Assembly (NCBI GenBank): GCA_900313675.1
Contig: OMSO01000009.1
Coordinates: forward strand, 1 to 63,823
DNA from: an uncultured Fibrobacter sp.
Lineage (GTDB): Bacteria; Fibrobacterota; Fibrobacteria; Fibrobacterales; Fibrobacteraceae
Direction: 5' to 3'
Length of the DNA stretch: 63,823 nucleotides
The notes beneath the pieces were generated by a model, which saw only the letters and a program-made list of their open reading frames with translations, made no database searches and was not told where the DNA came from. The translations under genes were made by a program, and so were the position numbers. How positions within the stretch are numbered: the stretch's first letter is position 1; the number at the start of each line of letters is the position of its first letter. Shown piece by piece: positions 25,393 through 32,956 of this stretch.

Positions 25393-27782
25393 GCGCCCGC
25401 CTGCATTACCAATGTTCCTGTCGAAAGCATGCGGCCTGCCTCGTTGGTATAGGTGAACAGCACCTTGTTAGTGTCGGCCTTGAAAGTCATCTCCAGGTTG
25501 GTTACCGCGTCGGGCAGCACCGGGTAGCTGAACTTGGTCCGCTGGATTTTCTGCACCGCCCTGGGTGTTTCCAGCAGGGCGTGGGCCAGCAGGGCCACCA
25601 TGTCCACCTGGGCTACGGCAGGCAACAGCTTGAATGCCGGAAAGTGCCCGTCGTAAAAGTCGCTGTCTGCAGGAAACACCAGCTTCAGCGAAAGGGCACC
25701 CGGTTCCTTGTGCATTTTCAGGATCCTAAAATTCTTGGATTCGGGGAGACCGAACAGGGCCTGGATATCACGCATCTTGATTTTTCCTTGAGTATCCTGG
25801 GGCAGTTCTTCCAGGTAGCGCCATTTCTTGGGCGTCACCGTGTTTTCCAGGAACTGGTTCAGGTGAGCCTTGAAGAAATTGTTTATCTCCAGCTTGGGCT
25901 GGTCCTTGAACCGCGCCACCCCATCGGCATTCAGCACGATGGCGGCGGCCAGGTACTGCCGCTTGCCCACCATGGGCACCACACGCACATCCTGCACCAG
26001 GCCCGTCTGCTTCAGACGGTTTTCCACCTCAGGCAGGGAAATGCGCTTTTCCTCAATTTTTACGATGGAATCTGCACGGCCCTTCAACAGGAATCGTCCG
26101 TCGTCGTAGATTTCCACCAGGTCGCCGGTGGTAAAACCTTCGGGCTCCAGAATGTAGCTGGACTTCACGTTCAGGCAGTCATTTTCGCCGATGCTCATCT
26201 TGCAGACCTCGAAGGGCGTCCAGATGGGGCCGTTCTTGGACTGGCGATAGGCGATTCCACCTGTTTCTGTACTGCCGTAGATTTCGGTGGTCCAGTAGCC
26301 CGTAATGCCTTCGCACTTGCGTGCCACTTCCTCTGGCAGAGGGCCACCCGACGAATAGATGATGGGCGTCGTCTTGAACGCGATGGGCCCTTCGGCATCG
26401 GCGGCAAGGCGTTTCAGGTAGGCCGGGCTGGAGGCAATCACAGCCGCCTCCCCCGCAATGTTTGCAAGTTCGCTTGGGTAATCGATGCGGTGCCTGCGGT
26501 AAGGCAGCCCCGTGGCCGTGGGGAGCAGCACTGTAAACAGAAGGCCGTAAATGTGGTGGTGGTTCACCGTACTGTAAACCTTGCGGTTCACCCAGTCGTC
26601 GCCAAAGACCTTCACCAGCTCGAAAAGTTCGTTCTCGAACTGGCAGAACATCTTGGGGACCATCTTGGGCTCGCCGGTAGTGCCGGAGGTGTACATCACT
26701 ATGGGGGCGCTGTCCTTGTCGAAGGTATTCCAGCGTCCGTCGGACTCCGTGTTCTGCAAGACATCCTGAATCAGGGTAGCGCCCGCAAAAGGTTCGTCCG
26801 TCAAGAACCCGTAGCCGGGCTTCTGGATTTCCTTGATAAAAGCCTCTTGCCGGTTCGCCGTCACCAGCGCCTTGCGGCCTCCCTGGAGCATGGCCAGCAG
26901 GCCTACCATAAAGTAGTAGGAATCCTCGCAGTGCAAAATCCAGGGGGCGTTTTCACGCTCTTCCAGATAGCGCCGGACCTTGGAAACGTCGTCGGTAAAG
27001 TCGGCCCAGGTGCGTACGGAGTCACCGTCAAAGCAGACCACCATATCGGCCGGGCGGGAATCCCGCTGAAGCTCACACACGGGAATATAGGAATGCATCT
27101 TTTTCTGCATCATTTTACGAACCATGAATTCTACGGCAAAAAATATACCGATTAAAATATAGGAGATTAGGCCGTTGTACAGCGACCAGATTTTCTCATC
27201 GCCTACAAAAACTGTAAAAGACGCCACCACGGCGTTGAACACGAAAAAAAAGCACCAGGCGAGAGTCACCCGGTCGCAGTAACGCTCCACGAAGGCACGT
27301 TCCGGCGAGGCCTGCAGCCGCCGGTCGCCGAGGCAGGCCATGCGGAAGGCGAAGCTGGGCTTTTTCCAGAGGGAAATCCCGAAAAAAGCCAAGAGCGAGA
27401 GGCTCACCAGTACGGGGTAAAACTCCAGGAACAAGAGGCTGTCCGCAAAAAACGAGACGCCCCCGCAGGCGAGCATCAACACCACCAGGGCGTAGTCCTT
27501 GAGGCTGTTCGCCGCGCTTTCCCTACCAGCTATAGATGCGCCGGTCGAAACCGCGCCTTCCCCACCGGCCGGAACCGCGCCGTTTCCTTGAACCGTGCCG
27601 GCCCCACCGGCCGCGTTCCTGCGGCCCTGGGTCGTGTTAAAGAACAGCACAAAAGCAAGGCCTATGAGCAAGAGGCTCAGGCGTCGGGGCGAAATATCCC
27701 AAAACACCAGTCCGCAAAAGACCAGCGCCGGGTAGAGTACCGAAAGTGCGGCAAAGATGACCTTTCCCGCCACGGATTTCAT
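25389..27782 (-). CDS. Membrane-AMP ligase-hotdog fusion of the cluster
   Basis: A 797-residue fusion. Residues 1-210 are hydrophobic with several membrane segments (COG4648-like) interrupted by a Gly/Ala-rich insert at about 55-90. Residues 250-640 form an acyl/aryl-CoA ligase (ANL) domain with VMYTSGTTGEPKMVPK, IYGSTETGGIAYR, TTGDLVEIYDDGRFLLKGR and a late catalytic Lys region (PQDTQGKIKMRD). The last 110 residues form a hotdog domain (FPADSDFYDGHFPAFKLLPAVAQVDM) like FabA/FabZ dehydratases. It would activate the aryl acid, load it on the ACP and dehydrate intermediates. It overlaps the ACP stop by 1 nt. Confidence 0.82.
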   Translation of the reverse strand: MKSVAGKVIFAALSVLYPALVFCGLVFWDISPRRLSLLLIGLAFVLFFNTTQGRRNAAGGAGTVQGNGAVPAGGEGAVSTGASIAGRESAANSLKDYALVVLMLACGGVSFFADSLLFLEFYPVLVSLSLLAFFGISLWKKPSFAFRMACLGDRRLQASPERAFVERYCDRVTLAWCFFFVFNAVVASFTVFVGDEKIWSLYNGLISYILIGIFFAVEFMVRKMMQKKMHSYIPVCELQRDSRPADMVVCFDGDSVRTWADFTDDVSKVRRYLEERENAPWILHCEDSYYFMVGLLAMLQGGRKALVTANRQEAFIKEIQKPGYGFLTDEPFAGATLIQDVLQNTESDGRWNTFDKDSAPIVMYTSGTTGEPKMVPKMFCQFENELFELVKVFGDDWVNRKVYSTVNHHHIYGLLFTVLLPTATGLPYRRHRIDYPSELANIAGEAAVIASSPAYLKRLAADAEGPIAFKTTPIIYSSGGPLPEEVARKCEGITGYWTTEIYGSTETGGIAYRQSKNGPIWTPFEVCKMSIGENDCLNVKSSYILEPEGFTTGDLVEIYDDGRFLLKGRADSIVKIEEKRISLPEVENRLKQTGLVQDVRVVPMVGKRQYLAAAIVLNADGVARFKDQPKLEINNFFKAHLNQFLENTVTPKKWRYLEELPQDTQGKIKMRDIQALFGLPESKNFRILKMHKEPGALSLKLVFPADSDFYDGHFPAFKLLPAVAQVDMVALLAHALLETPRAVQKIQRTKFSYPVLPDAVTNLEMTFKADTNKVLFTYTNEAGRMLSTGTLVMQAGA

Positions 27783-28039
27783 TACTTGGATTCCGTTTCG
27801 TGGATCAGACCGTAGATGGCGTCCACCACGTCTTGCAGAGTGCGCACGGCCTTGAACACTTCGGGGTCGATATTACGGGGCAGCATGGACTTGAGCTTCA
27901 CTATCAGGTCCACGGCGTCGATGCTGTCCAGTTCCAAATCTTCGTAAAGCCTAGCCTCGGGAACAAGCTTGGAGGCGTCCATGTCGAATTCCTCGACCAG
28001 GGCGTTCTTGATTCTGTCGAAAATTTCCTGTTTTTCCAT
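27782..28039 (-). CDS. Acyl carrier protein 1 of the aryl-polyene-type cluster
   Basis: An 85-residue acidic protein with the phosphopantetheine motif LELDSIDAVDL (Ser39). It is distinct from the primary-metabolism AcpP in that it resembles ACPs of aryl polyene clusters (LPRNIDPEVFKAVRTLQDV). It lies 14 nt downstream of ACP 2. Confidence 0.88.
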   Translation of the reverse strand: MEKQEIFDRIKNALVEEFDMDASKLVPEARLYEDLELDSIDAVDLIVKLKSMLPRNIDPEVFKAVRTLQDVVDAIYGLIHETESK

Positions 28040-28053
28040 GTTCAGTCCTTTAA

Positions 28054-28323
28054 TCAGCTAGGGGAGTTGGCAGAAATGTAGGCGGCCAGGGCGTTGACGG
28101 AGGCAAAGTGCTTCTTGGTCTCTTCGTTCACGGTAGAGAAAGAAACGCCGAAGTTCTCCTTGATGGCAATCCCCAGTTCCAGGGCATCGATACTGTCGAG
28201 CCCAAGGCTGCGGTCGCCTTCCCCGAAAAGGGGCGCGTCGTCGTAAATATCTTCCGGAGTGATATCTTCAAGTTCCAAGGACTTGATAATCACTTCCTTA
28301 ATCTTCTGGTTCAAATCTGACAT
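28054..28323 (-). CDS. Acyl carrier protein 2 of the aryl-polyene-type cluster
   Basis: An 89-residue acidic protein with the phosphopantetheine motif LGLDSIDALEL (Ser44). The start at 28323 is preceded by GGAGA. A long upstream in-frame extension is antisense to the methyltransferase and is not real. It is the first gene of the minus-strand operon, divergent from the methyltransferase across a 69-nt promoter region. Confidence 0.88.
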   Translation of the reverse strand: MSDLNQKIKEVIIKSLELEDITPEDIYDDAPLFGEGDRSLGLDSIDALELGIAIKENFGVSFSTVNEETKKHFASVNALAAYISANSPS

Positions 28324-28344
28324 AAAATCTCCATTGTTCGTGGC

Positions 28345-28368
28345 AAATATAGTAAAAAAACTATATTT
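28345..28368. promoter_or_regulatory. Palindrome with back-to-back -10 boxes between the two cluster operons
   Basis: AAATATAGT (28345-28353), A6 and ACTATATTT (28360-28368) form a perfect 9-bp inverted repeat. Each arm holds a TATATT -10 box facing outward, one towards the methyltransferase and one towards ACP 2. It may also be an operator. Confidence 0.5.
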
Positions 28369-28392
28369 CAGCGCACAAAAAAGAGAACCGCT

Positions 28393-29484
28393 ATGTTTGA
28401 CTTTTATACCGAAGACAAGATCAACGCCGTGGACGCCAAGTTCGAGGCTCAAAAAATCGCTTTCGCCCCCCTCAGTTTCCATGCCGCCAAGGCCCTCCGT
28501 GACATGGGAATCCTGGAAGAAATTAGTAACGCCCGCAAAAACGGAATTACTGTTTCGGAACTTTCCAAAAAACTGGGCATTTCCCTCTACGGCGTGGGCG
28601 TTCTTATCGAGATGGGCCTCGGCATGGGTGCCATCAAGCTCCACAGGGATTCCAAAGAAGACGACCTGCGGCTCACCCTCGGGAAAATTGGTTTTTTCCT
28701 GATGAAGGACGAAATGACCCAGGTGAACATGGACTTTTCCGAAGACATCTGCTACCTGGGTGCCGAAGATATGCAAGAAGCTATCCGCAAGGGAAAACCC
28801 GCCGGACTCAAGCACCTGGGCAACTGGAGTACGGTCTATCAGGGACTTTCCCAGCTCACCGACCAGCAAAAGAAGAGCTGGTTCGGCTTTGACCATTTCT
28901 ATTCCGACCTTGCCTTCCCCGAAGCGCTCCCCATCGTGTTCTCCAACCCCGTGGGCCGCCTGTTCGACATCGGCGGGAATACAGCCAAGTGGGCCATCGC
29001 CTGCTGCAAGTACAACCCCGATGTAAAGGTTTCCATCATCGACCTGCCGGGCCAGACCGCCGTGGCCGAAAAGAACGCCAAGGCCGCCGGATTCGAGAAC
29101 CGTATCGACATGGTTCCCTGCAACGTGCTGGACAACACCACCGAGTTCCCGAAGGGAGCCGACGCCGTGTGGATGAGCCAGTTCCTGGACTGCTTCTCCC
29201 TGGAAGAAATCACCAAGATCTTGACTAAAATCCGCACCGCCGCCACTGCAGAGACAGACGTGTACGTGCTGGAACCCTTGTGGGACAAGCAACGCTTCGA
29301 AGCGGCCGCCTACTCCCTGCAGGCCACGTCCCTCTATTTTACCTGCATCGCCAACGGAAACTCCAAGATGTACCGTTTCGAGGAACTGAAGCACGCCGTT
29401 GAAATTGCAGGCTTCGAACTGAAAGAAGCCCACCACAACGTTGGCCCCAACAGCTATTCGTTGCTGCGGTTCAGGACAAAATGA
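28393..29484 (+). CDS. SAM-dependent methyltransferase of the aryl-polyene-type cluster
   Basis: This 363-residue protein has an N-terminal winged-helix dimerisation region (AAKALRDMGILEEIS... GITVSELSKKLGIS) and a class I methyltransferase domain (LFDIGGNTAKWAIACC, VSIIDLPGQ, AVWMSQFLDCFSLEE). This is the layout of small-molecule O-methyltransferases. In aryl polyene clusters a methyltransferase modifies the aromatic head group. It is divergent from the main operon, and its end overlaps the chain-length factor start by 4 nt. Confidence 0.84.
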   Translation: MFDFYTEDKINAVDAKFEAQKIAFAPLSFHAAKALRDMGILEEISNARKNGITVSELSKKLGISLYGVGVLIEMGLGMGAIKLHRDSKEDDLRLTLGKIGFFLMKDEMTQVNMDFSEDICYLGAEDMQEAIRKGKPAGLKHLGNWSTVYQGLSQLTDQQKKSWFGFDHFYSDLAFPEALPIVFSNPVGRLFDIGGNTAKWAIACCKYNPDVKVSIIDLPGQTAVAEKNAKAAGFENRIDMVPCNVLDNTTEFPKGADAVWMSQFLDCFSLEEITKILTKIRTAATAETDVYVLEPLWDKQRFEAAAYSLQATSLYFTCIANGNSKMYRFEELKHAVEIAGFELKEAHHNVGPNSYSLLRFRTK

Positions 29485-30098
29485 TCTATATCGAAAAATT
29501 CAAGGTTTTTGTCCCGAGCGAAGAGGCGCCTCAGCCCGACGTGAAATTCGTGCCTATGCTCACCCGGCGCAGGCTCAGCCTCCTTTCCAAGATGGTGGTG
29601 TTCGTAAATGACGCCGTTTCCAAGGACTTGCCGCCCTGCAAGGTGACCTTCGCCTCCCAATATGGCGAAATCTCCCAGCAGCTGAAAATTTCGGACACGC
29701 TTTTGCAGACGGGCAACGTATCTCCGGCACATTTTAGTTTATCTGTATTCAACGCTTCTATCGCCAACGCCACCATTCTCGAAAAGAACACCGCCGGATA
29801 CTCAGCCGTGTTTTCGGGAAAGGACGCCTTCCGTTATGGGCTTGCCGACTGCGTTGCCGCACTGGAATCCGGTTCCGAAAAAGAACGAATTTTTATCTTC
29901 GCCGACGAAAAAATTCCAGAAACATACGCCCCCGTGGCAGGTGTTTCTTACCCCAACGCCTACTGCGCCCTGGCCCTGAGGCTTTCTGTAGAAAAAAACG
30001 AAGGCTCTATTGAACTGGACCACTCACCTCTGGTTGGCAACTTCGAGACCGCCGCAGACGAGGCCATGGAATTCATTAAGACTCGGCTACCTGCCTAA
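29481..30098 (+). CDS. Beta-ketoacyl synthase chain-length factor-like protein
   Basis: A 205-residue protein with a truncated ketosynthase N-terminal fold (PMLTRRRLSLLSKMVVFVNDAV, VTFASQYGEISQQLKISD, PAHFSLSVFNASIANATILEK). The catalytic Cys is replaced: SVFNAS is where ketosynthases have TxCSS. It matches the 'ketoacyl synthase chain length factor' proteins of aryl polyene and related clusters, which pair with a ketosynthase to set chain length. Translation is coupled to the methyltransferase by a 4-nt overlap. Confidence 0.82.
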   Translation: MIYIEKFKVFVPSEEAPQPDVKFVPMLTRRRLSLLSKMVVFVNDAVSKDLPPCKVTFASQYGEISQQLKISDTLLQTGNVSPAHFSLSVFNASIANATILEKNTAGYSAVFSGKDAFRYGLADCVAALESGSEKERIFIFADEKIPETYAPVAGVSYPNAYCALALRLSVEKNEGSIELDHSPLVGNFETAADEAMEFIKTRLPA

Positions 30099-30132
30099 AT
30101 TTTATATTTGATTTTGAATAGAGGATTTGAAA

Positions 30133-31572
30133 ATGGCCAAGACCAGCGCAAAGAAAACAGCAAAGAAGGATTCTGCCAAGAAAGGCACCCAGACCAACAT
30201 GTGGACCGGTCGCTTCGCTAGCGGCATGGCGCAGAGCATGGTGGACCTGAGCTTCAGCCTGCAATTCGACGCCGAACTCATCGAAGAAGACATCGAAGGA
30301 AGCATCGGCCACGGCAAGGGCCTGGTGGAATCCGGCGTGCTCAGCAAGGCCGACTACAAGAAAATTTGCGACGGACTCGAGAGCATCCTCAAGGATTACA
30401 AGGCCGGCAAGAACCTGTGGAAGGAATCCGACGAAGACATTCACATGGCCGTGGAACGGGTGCTTACCGAACGCATCGGTGCACTCGGCAAGAAGATTCA
30501 CACAGGCCGCAGCCGTAACGACCAGGTCTGCACGGACTTTAAGCTTTACATGCGTCACCGCGCCACCGAAATCCGCGCTCTCGAAGTGAGCCTGATGGAA
30601 ACGGTTCTTGACCTCGCCAAGAAGTACTTCGGCAAGATGATGCCGGGCTACACGCACTTGCAGCAGGCACAGCCCATCTACTTCAGCCATTACCTGATGA
30701 GCATGTTCTTTGCCGTGAGCCGCGACGTGAAGCGCCTCGACAACTTCCTGGAACTCCACAGCGAACTTCCGCTCGGTAGCGGTGCCATGGCAGGGTCTGC
30801 ATTCCCGTACCACCGCGCCCTCGTCGCGAAGGAACTCGGTTTCAAGGGCGTCTCCCCGAACAGCATCGACGCCGTGAGCCACCGCGACATGATGCTGGAA
30901 TTCGAGGCCGACCTCGCCATTATCGCGAACACGATGAGCCGCTACGCCGAAGATTTCGTGAACTGGAGCACCAGCGAATTCGGCTACCTCACCTTGCACG
31001 ACGCCTTCTCCAGCGGGTCTTCCATGATGCCGCAGAAGAAGAACCCGGATTCCATGGAACTCATCCGCGGAAAGTCCGGTCGCATGCTGGGTAACTTCAG
31101 CGCACTTTACACGCTGGTGAAGGGTGCGCCGCTCAGCTACAGCCGCGACCTGCAAGAAGACAAGGAACCGGTATTCGACTCCGTCCATAACGTGAAGGTG
31201 ATTCTCCGCGTGATGAAAGAGGCTCTGGAAAGCGCACGTTTCAATTTCGACAAGATGCATGCGAAAATGCTGCCGGCGCTGCTGGCTACCGACCTCGCCG
31301 ATCTTCTCGTCGAATCCGGCGTGCCGTTCCGCGATGCCCACCACGTGGTCGGTAGCCTGGTCGGCGAAGCCGCCCGCCAAGGCCTGGAATTCACGGACCT
31401 CTCCGACGAGGCCTGGGCCAGCGCCGGCGTCCCGAACGTGAAGCAGATGAAGAAGACGCTCACCTTCGAATACAGCGTGAGCCGTCGTAACATCGAAGGC
31501 GGCACGGGTCCCAAGTCCGTGAAGCAGCAGTTCGGCAAGGCTGAAGCGATTCTGAAGAAGTTCAAGAAGTAA
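30133..31572 (+). CDS. argH: Argininosuccinate lyase
   Basis: The 479-residue enzyme makes arginine and fumarate from argininosuccinate. Diagnostic blocks are MWTGRFASGMAQSM, DEDIHMAVERVLTERIG, HTGRSRNDQV, GYTHLQQAQPI and the fumarase/lyase signature GSSMMPQKKNPD. The first 20 or so residues (AKTSAKKTAKKDSAKKG) are a Lys/Ala-rich extension not usual in ArgH. GAGGA lies 9 nt before the ATG at 30133. The gene begins 34 nt after the polyene cluster and has its own upstream TATATT. argG is at the other end of the window. Confidence 0.95.
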   Translation: MAKTSAKKTAKKDSAKKGTQTNMWTGRFASGMAQSMVDLSFSLQFDAELIEEDIEGSIGHGKGLVESGVLSKADYKKICDGLESILKDYKAGKNLWKESDEDIHMAVERVLTERIGALGKKIHTGRSRNDQVCTDFKLYMRHRATEIRALEVSLMETVLDLAKKYFGKMMPGYTHLQQAQPIYFSHYLMSMFFAVSRDVKRLDNFLELHSELPLGSGAMAGSAFPYHRALVAKELGFKGVSPNSIDAVSHRDMMLEFEADLAIIANTMSRYAEDFVNWSTSEFGYLTLHDAFSSGSSMMPQKKNPDSMELIRGKSGRMLGNFSALYTLVKGAPLSYSRDLQEDKEPVFDSVHNVKVILRVMKEALESARFNFDKMHAKMLPALLATDLADLLVESGVPFRDAHHVVGSLVGEAARQGLEFTDLSDEAWASAGVPNVKQMKKTLTFEYSVSRRNIEGGTGPKSVKQQFGKAEAILKKFKK

Positions 31573-31577
31573 GAAAA

Positions 31578-31632
31578 GATCCCCGCCTTGGTTCGACAAA
31601 GCTCACCACAGAACGCGGGGATGACGGCGTCA
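31578..31632. repeat. GGGGATGAC-type intergenic palindrome
   Basis: GATCCCCGC, about 30 nt of loop and GCGGGGATGAC. Related units lie at about 40330-40385, 49375-49470 and 63565-63590. It probably terminates the convergent argH and 31644 genes. Confidence 0.5.
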
Positions 31633-31643
31633 ATGCAGGTCTG

Positions 31644-32297
31644 TTACTTCTTATCTTGAGGGACAAGCCGTTCCACAACGCGGAACAGTTCGTTATAAAT
31701 TTCCAGGAAATCCTCAATCCAGATGGGATCCCGTTCTCCGACGATATGCAGCGTCTCTTCCAGAGTATGCTGGGCGTTATAAGGCCCAACCAGCGAACCC
31801 TCGGGCAACGCGCCGCTCCTGTAGGCCTGTGCCGCCGAAACGCGGGCACGGAAACTACGACGAAGTCGGGTAATGAGGGAACTGCGCAGGGCCAGCAGTT
31901 CTTCGTAAGCCTCCTGGAAATTTCCAGCAGCTATGGACTGCTCCGCCAATTTCAGGCGGCGACCGATGGATTCACGCTCCATGGGCGGCACCAGCATACC
32001 CTTGGCAGCGAGAGTACCCCGAATCTGGGCAATTGTCTTTTCCAGAAAATCCTTGCCCCAAAAGCACATAGGAGCGGCTGCATTTTCGGTCACCCTGTTT
32101 TCACGAATCTTGTGGGCCGAAAGCCAACGATCTAGCTTGTCCAGCACGATTCCCGCCTCGGGAGTGCGCTCTATGGCCAGATAGTCCTGGGCACGGGAAA
32201 GCAGGTTTTCCGCATAGACCATCCGCCAATGAGGGAACTTTCCGCTCTTGCGGAGAGCATCCATGTTCTGGCGGATTGTGTCTAGACGTTCCTGCAT
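31644..32297 (-). CDS. Unrecognised helical protein, last gene of the MotA/MotB-like operon
   Basis: This 217-residue cytoplasmic-looking protein has no signal peptide and is predominantly helical (MQERLDTIRQNMDALRKSGK, KLAEQSIAAGNFQEAYEELLALRSSL, LEIYNELFRVVERLV). It shows a repeated charged-helix pattern somewhat like TPR or HEPN-like bundles. It lies 17 nt after the OmpA/MotB-like gene and on the same strand, so it is probably part of that machine. No catalytic motif was recognised. Confidence 0.6.
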   Translation of the reverse strand: MQERLDTIRQNMDALRKSGKFPHWRMVYAENLLSRAQDYLAIERTPEAGIVLDKLDRWLSAHKIRENRVTENAAAPMCFWGKDFLEKTIAQIRGTLAAKGMLVPPMERESIGRRLKLAEQSIAAGNFQEAYEELLALRSSLITRLRRSFRARVSAAQAYRSGALPEGSLVGPYNAQHTLEETLHIVGERDPIWIEDFLEIYNELFRVVERLVPQDKK

Positions 32298-32314
32298 GCT
32301 TTACCGACCAACCT

Positions 32315-32953
32315 CTACTTCTTTTCTGTCATCTGGAGCGGGGTCACGCCAATTTCCACACGACGGTTCAAGCTGCGGTGTTCCTCGCTATCGTTAGGAT
32401 ACTTAGGCTGGTGCTCGCCAAAGCCTGCCGCAAAGAGGCGCTCCGGCGGGAACCCCTGGGCCACAAGAGCCTTGACCACGCTCACCGCACGTTCCGTAGA
32501 AAGGTTCCAGTTAGAAAAATTCGGGGAGTTTTTCACCGGCAAGTCGTCGGTAAAACCGCTCACCATGATTACATCGCCCGGAGCCATGGCGTCCAAAAGC
32601 CCCTTGCTGATTCCTTCAATGACCTTGATACCTTCGGCGGTCAGGTTCGCCCCGTTGATAGGGAAAAGGAAACTGGCCTGAATCTGGATCTTGCCGTCTT
32701 CGAGAGCGATAAGCCCCTGCTCGATAGAGGACTTGAGGCTCTGGGAAAGGAGCGCGTTGCGTTCCGCCGCAATTTTCCGCATTTCCTCCTGGCAAGAGAG
32801 CACTTCCTCTTCGGTACGGGTCAGGTCTTCTGCTTTCTGCTCCTTCAACGTGGCCATGGCCACGAAGGCAAGGATAAACAGGGACACCAGGGCCACGCCC
32901 AGGTCCGTATAGGCCATCCAGGGATTGTGATTGTCTTCGCGACGAAATCCCAT
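32315..32953 (-). CDS. MotB/ZorB-like protein with OmpA peptidoglycan-binding domain
   Basis: A 212-residue inner-membrane protein. A single membrane segment (residues 15-35) begins with Asp17 in AYTDLGVALVSLFILAF, the place of the proton-carrying Asp of MotB and ZorB. A coiled linker (about 40-75) follows, then an OmpA-like domain with VSGFTDDLPV, NWNLSTERAVSVVKALV, RLFAAGFGE and HRSLNRRVEIGV. It would anchor a proton-driven stator to the cell wall. It starts 3 nt after the MotA/TolQ-like gene, its expected partner. Confidence 0.8.
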   Translation of the reverse strand: MGFRREDNHNPWMAYTDLGVALVSLFILAFVAMATLKEQKAEDLTRTEEEVLSCQEEMRKIAAERNALLSQSLKSSIEQGLIALEDGKIQIQASFLFPINGANLTAEGIKVIEGISKGLLDAMAPGDVIMVSGFTDDLPVKNSPNFSNWNLSTERAVSVVKALVAQGFPPERLFAAGFGEHQPKYPNDSEEHRSLNRRVEIGVTPLQMTEKK

Positions 32954-32956
32954 CTA

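Noticed and set aside
28324..29436. A 460-residue minus-strand ORF ending in ACP 2
   Set aside because: Only the last 89 residues are ACP; the rest is antisense to the methyltransferase.
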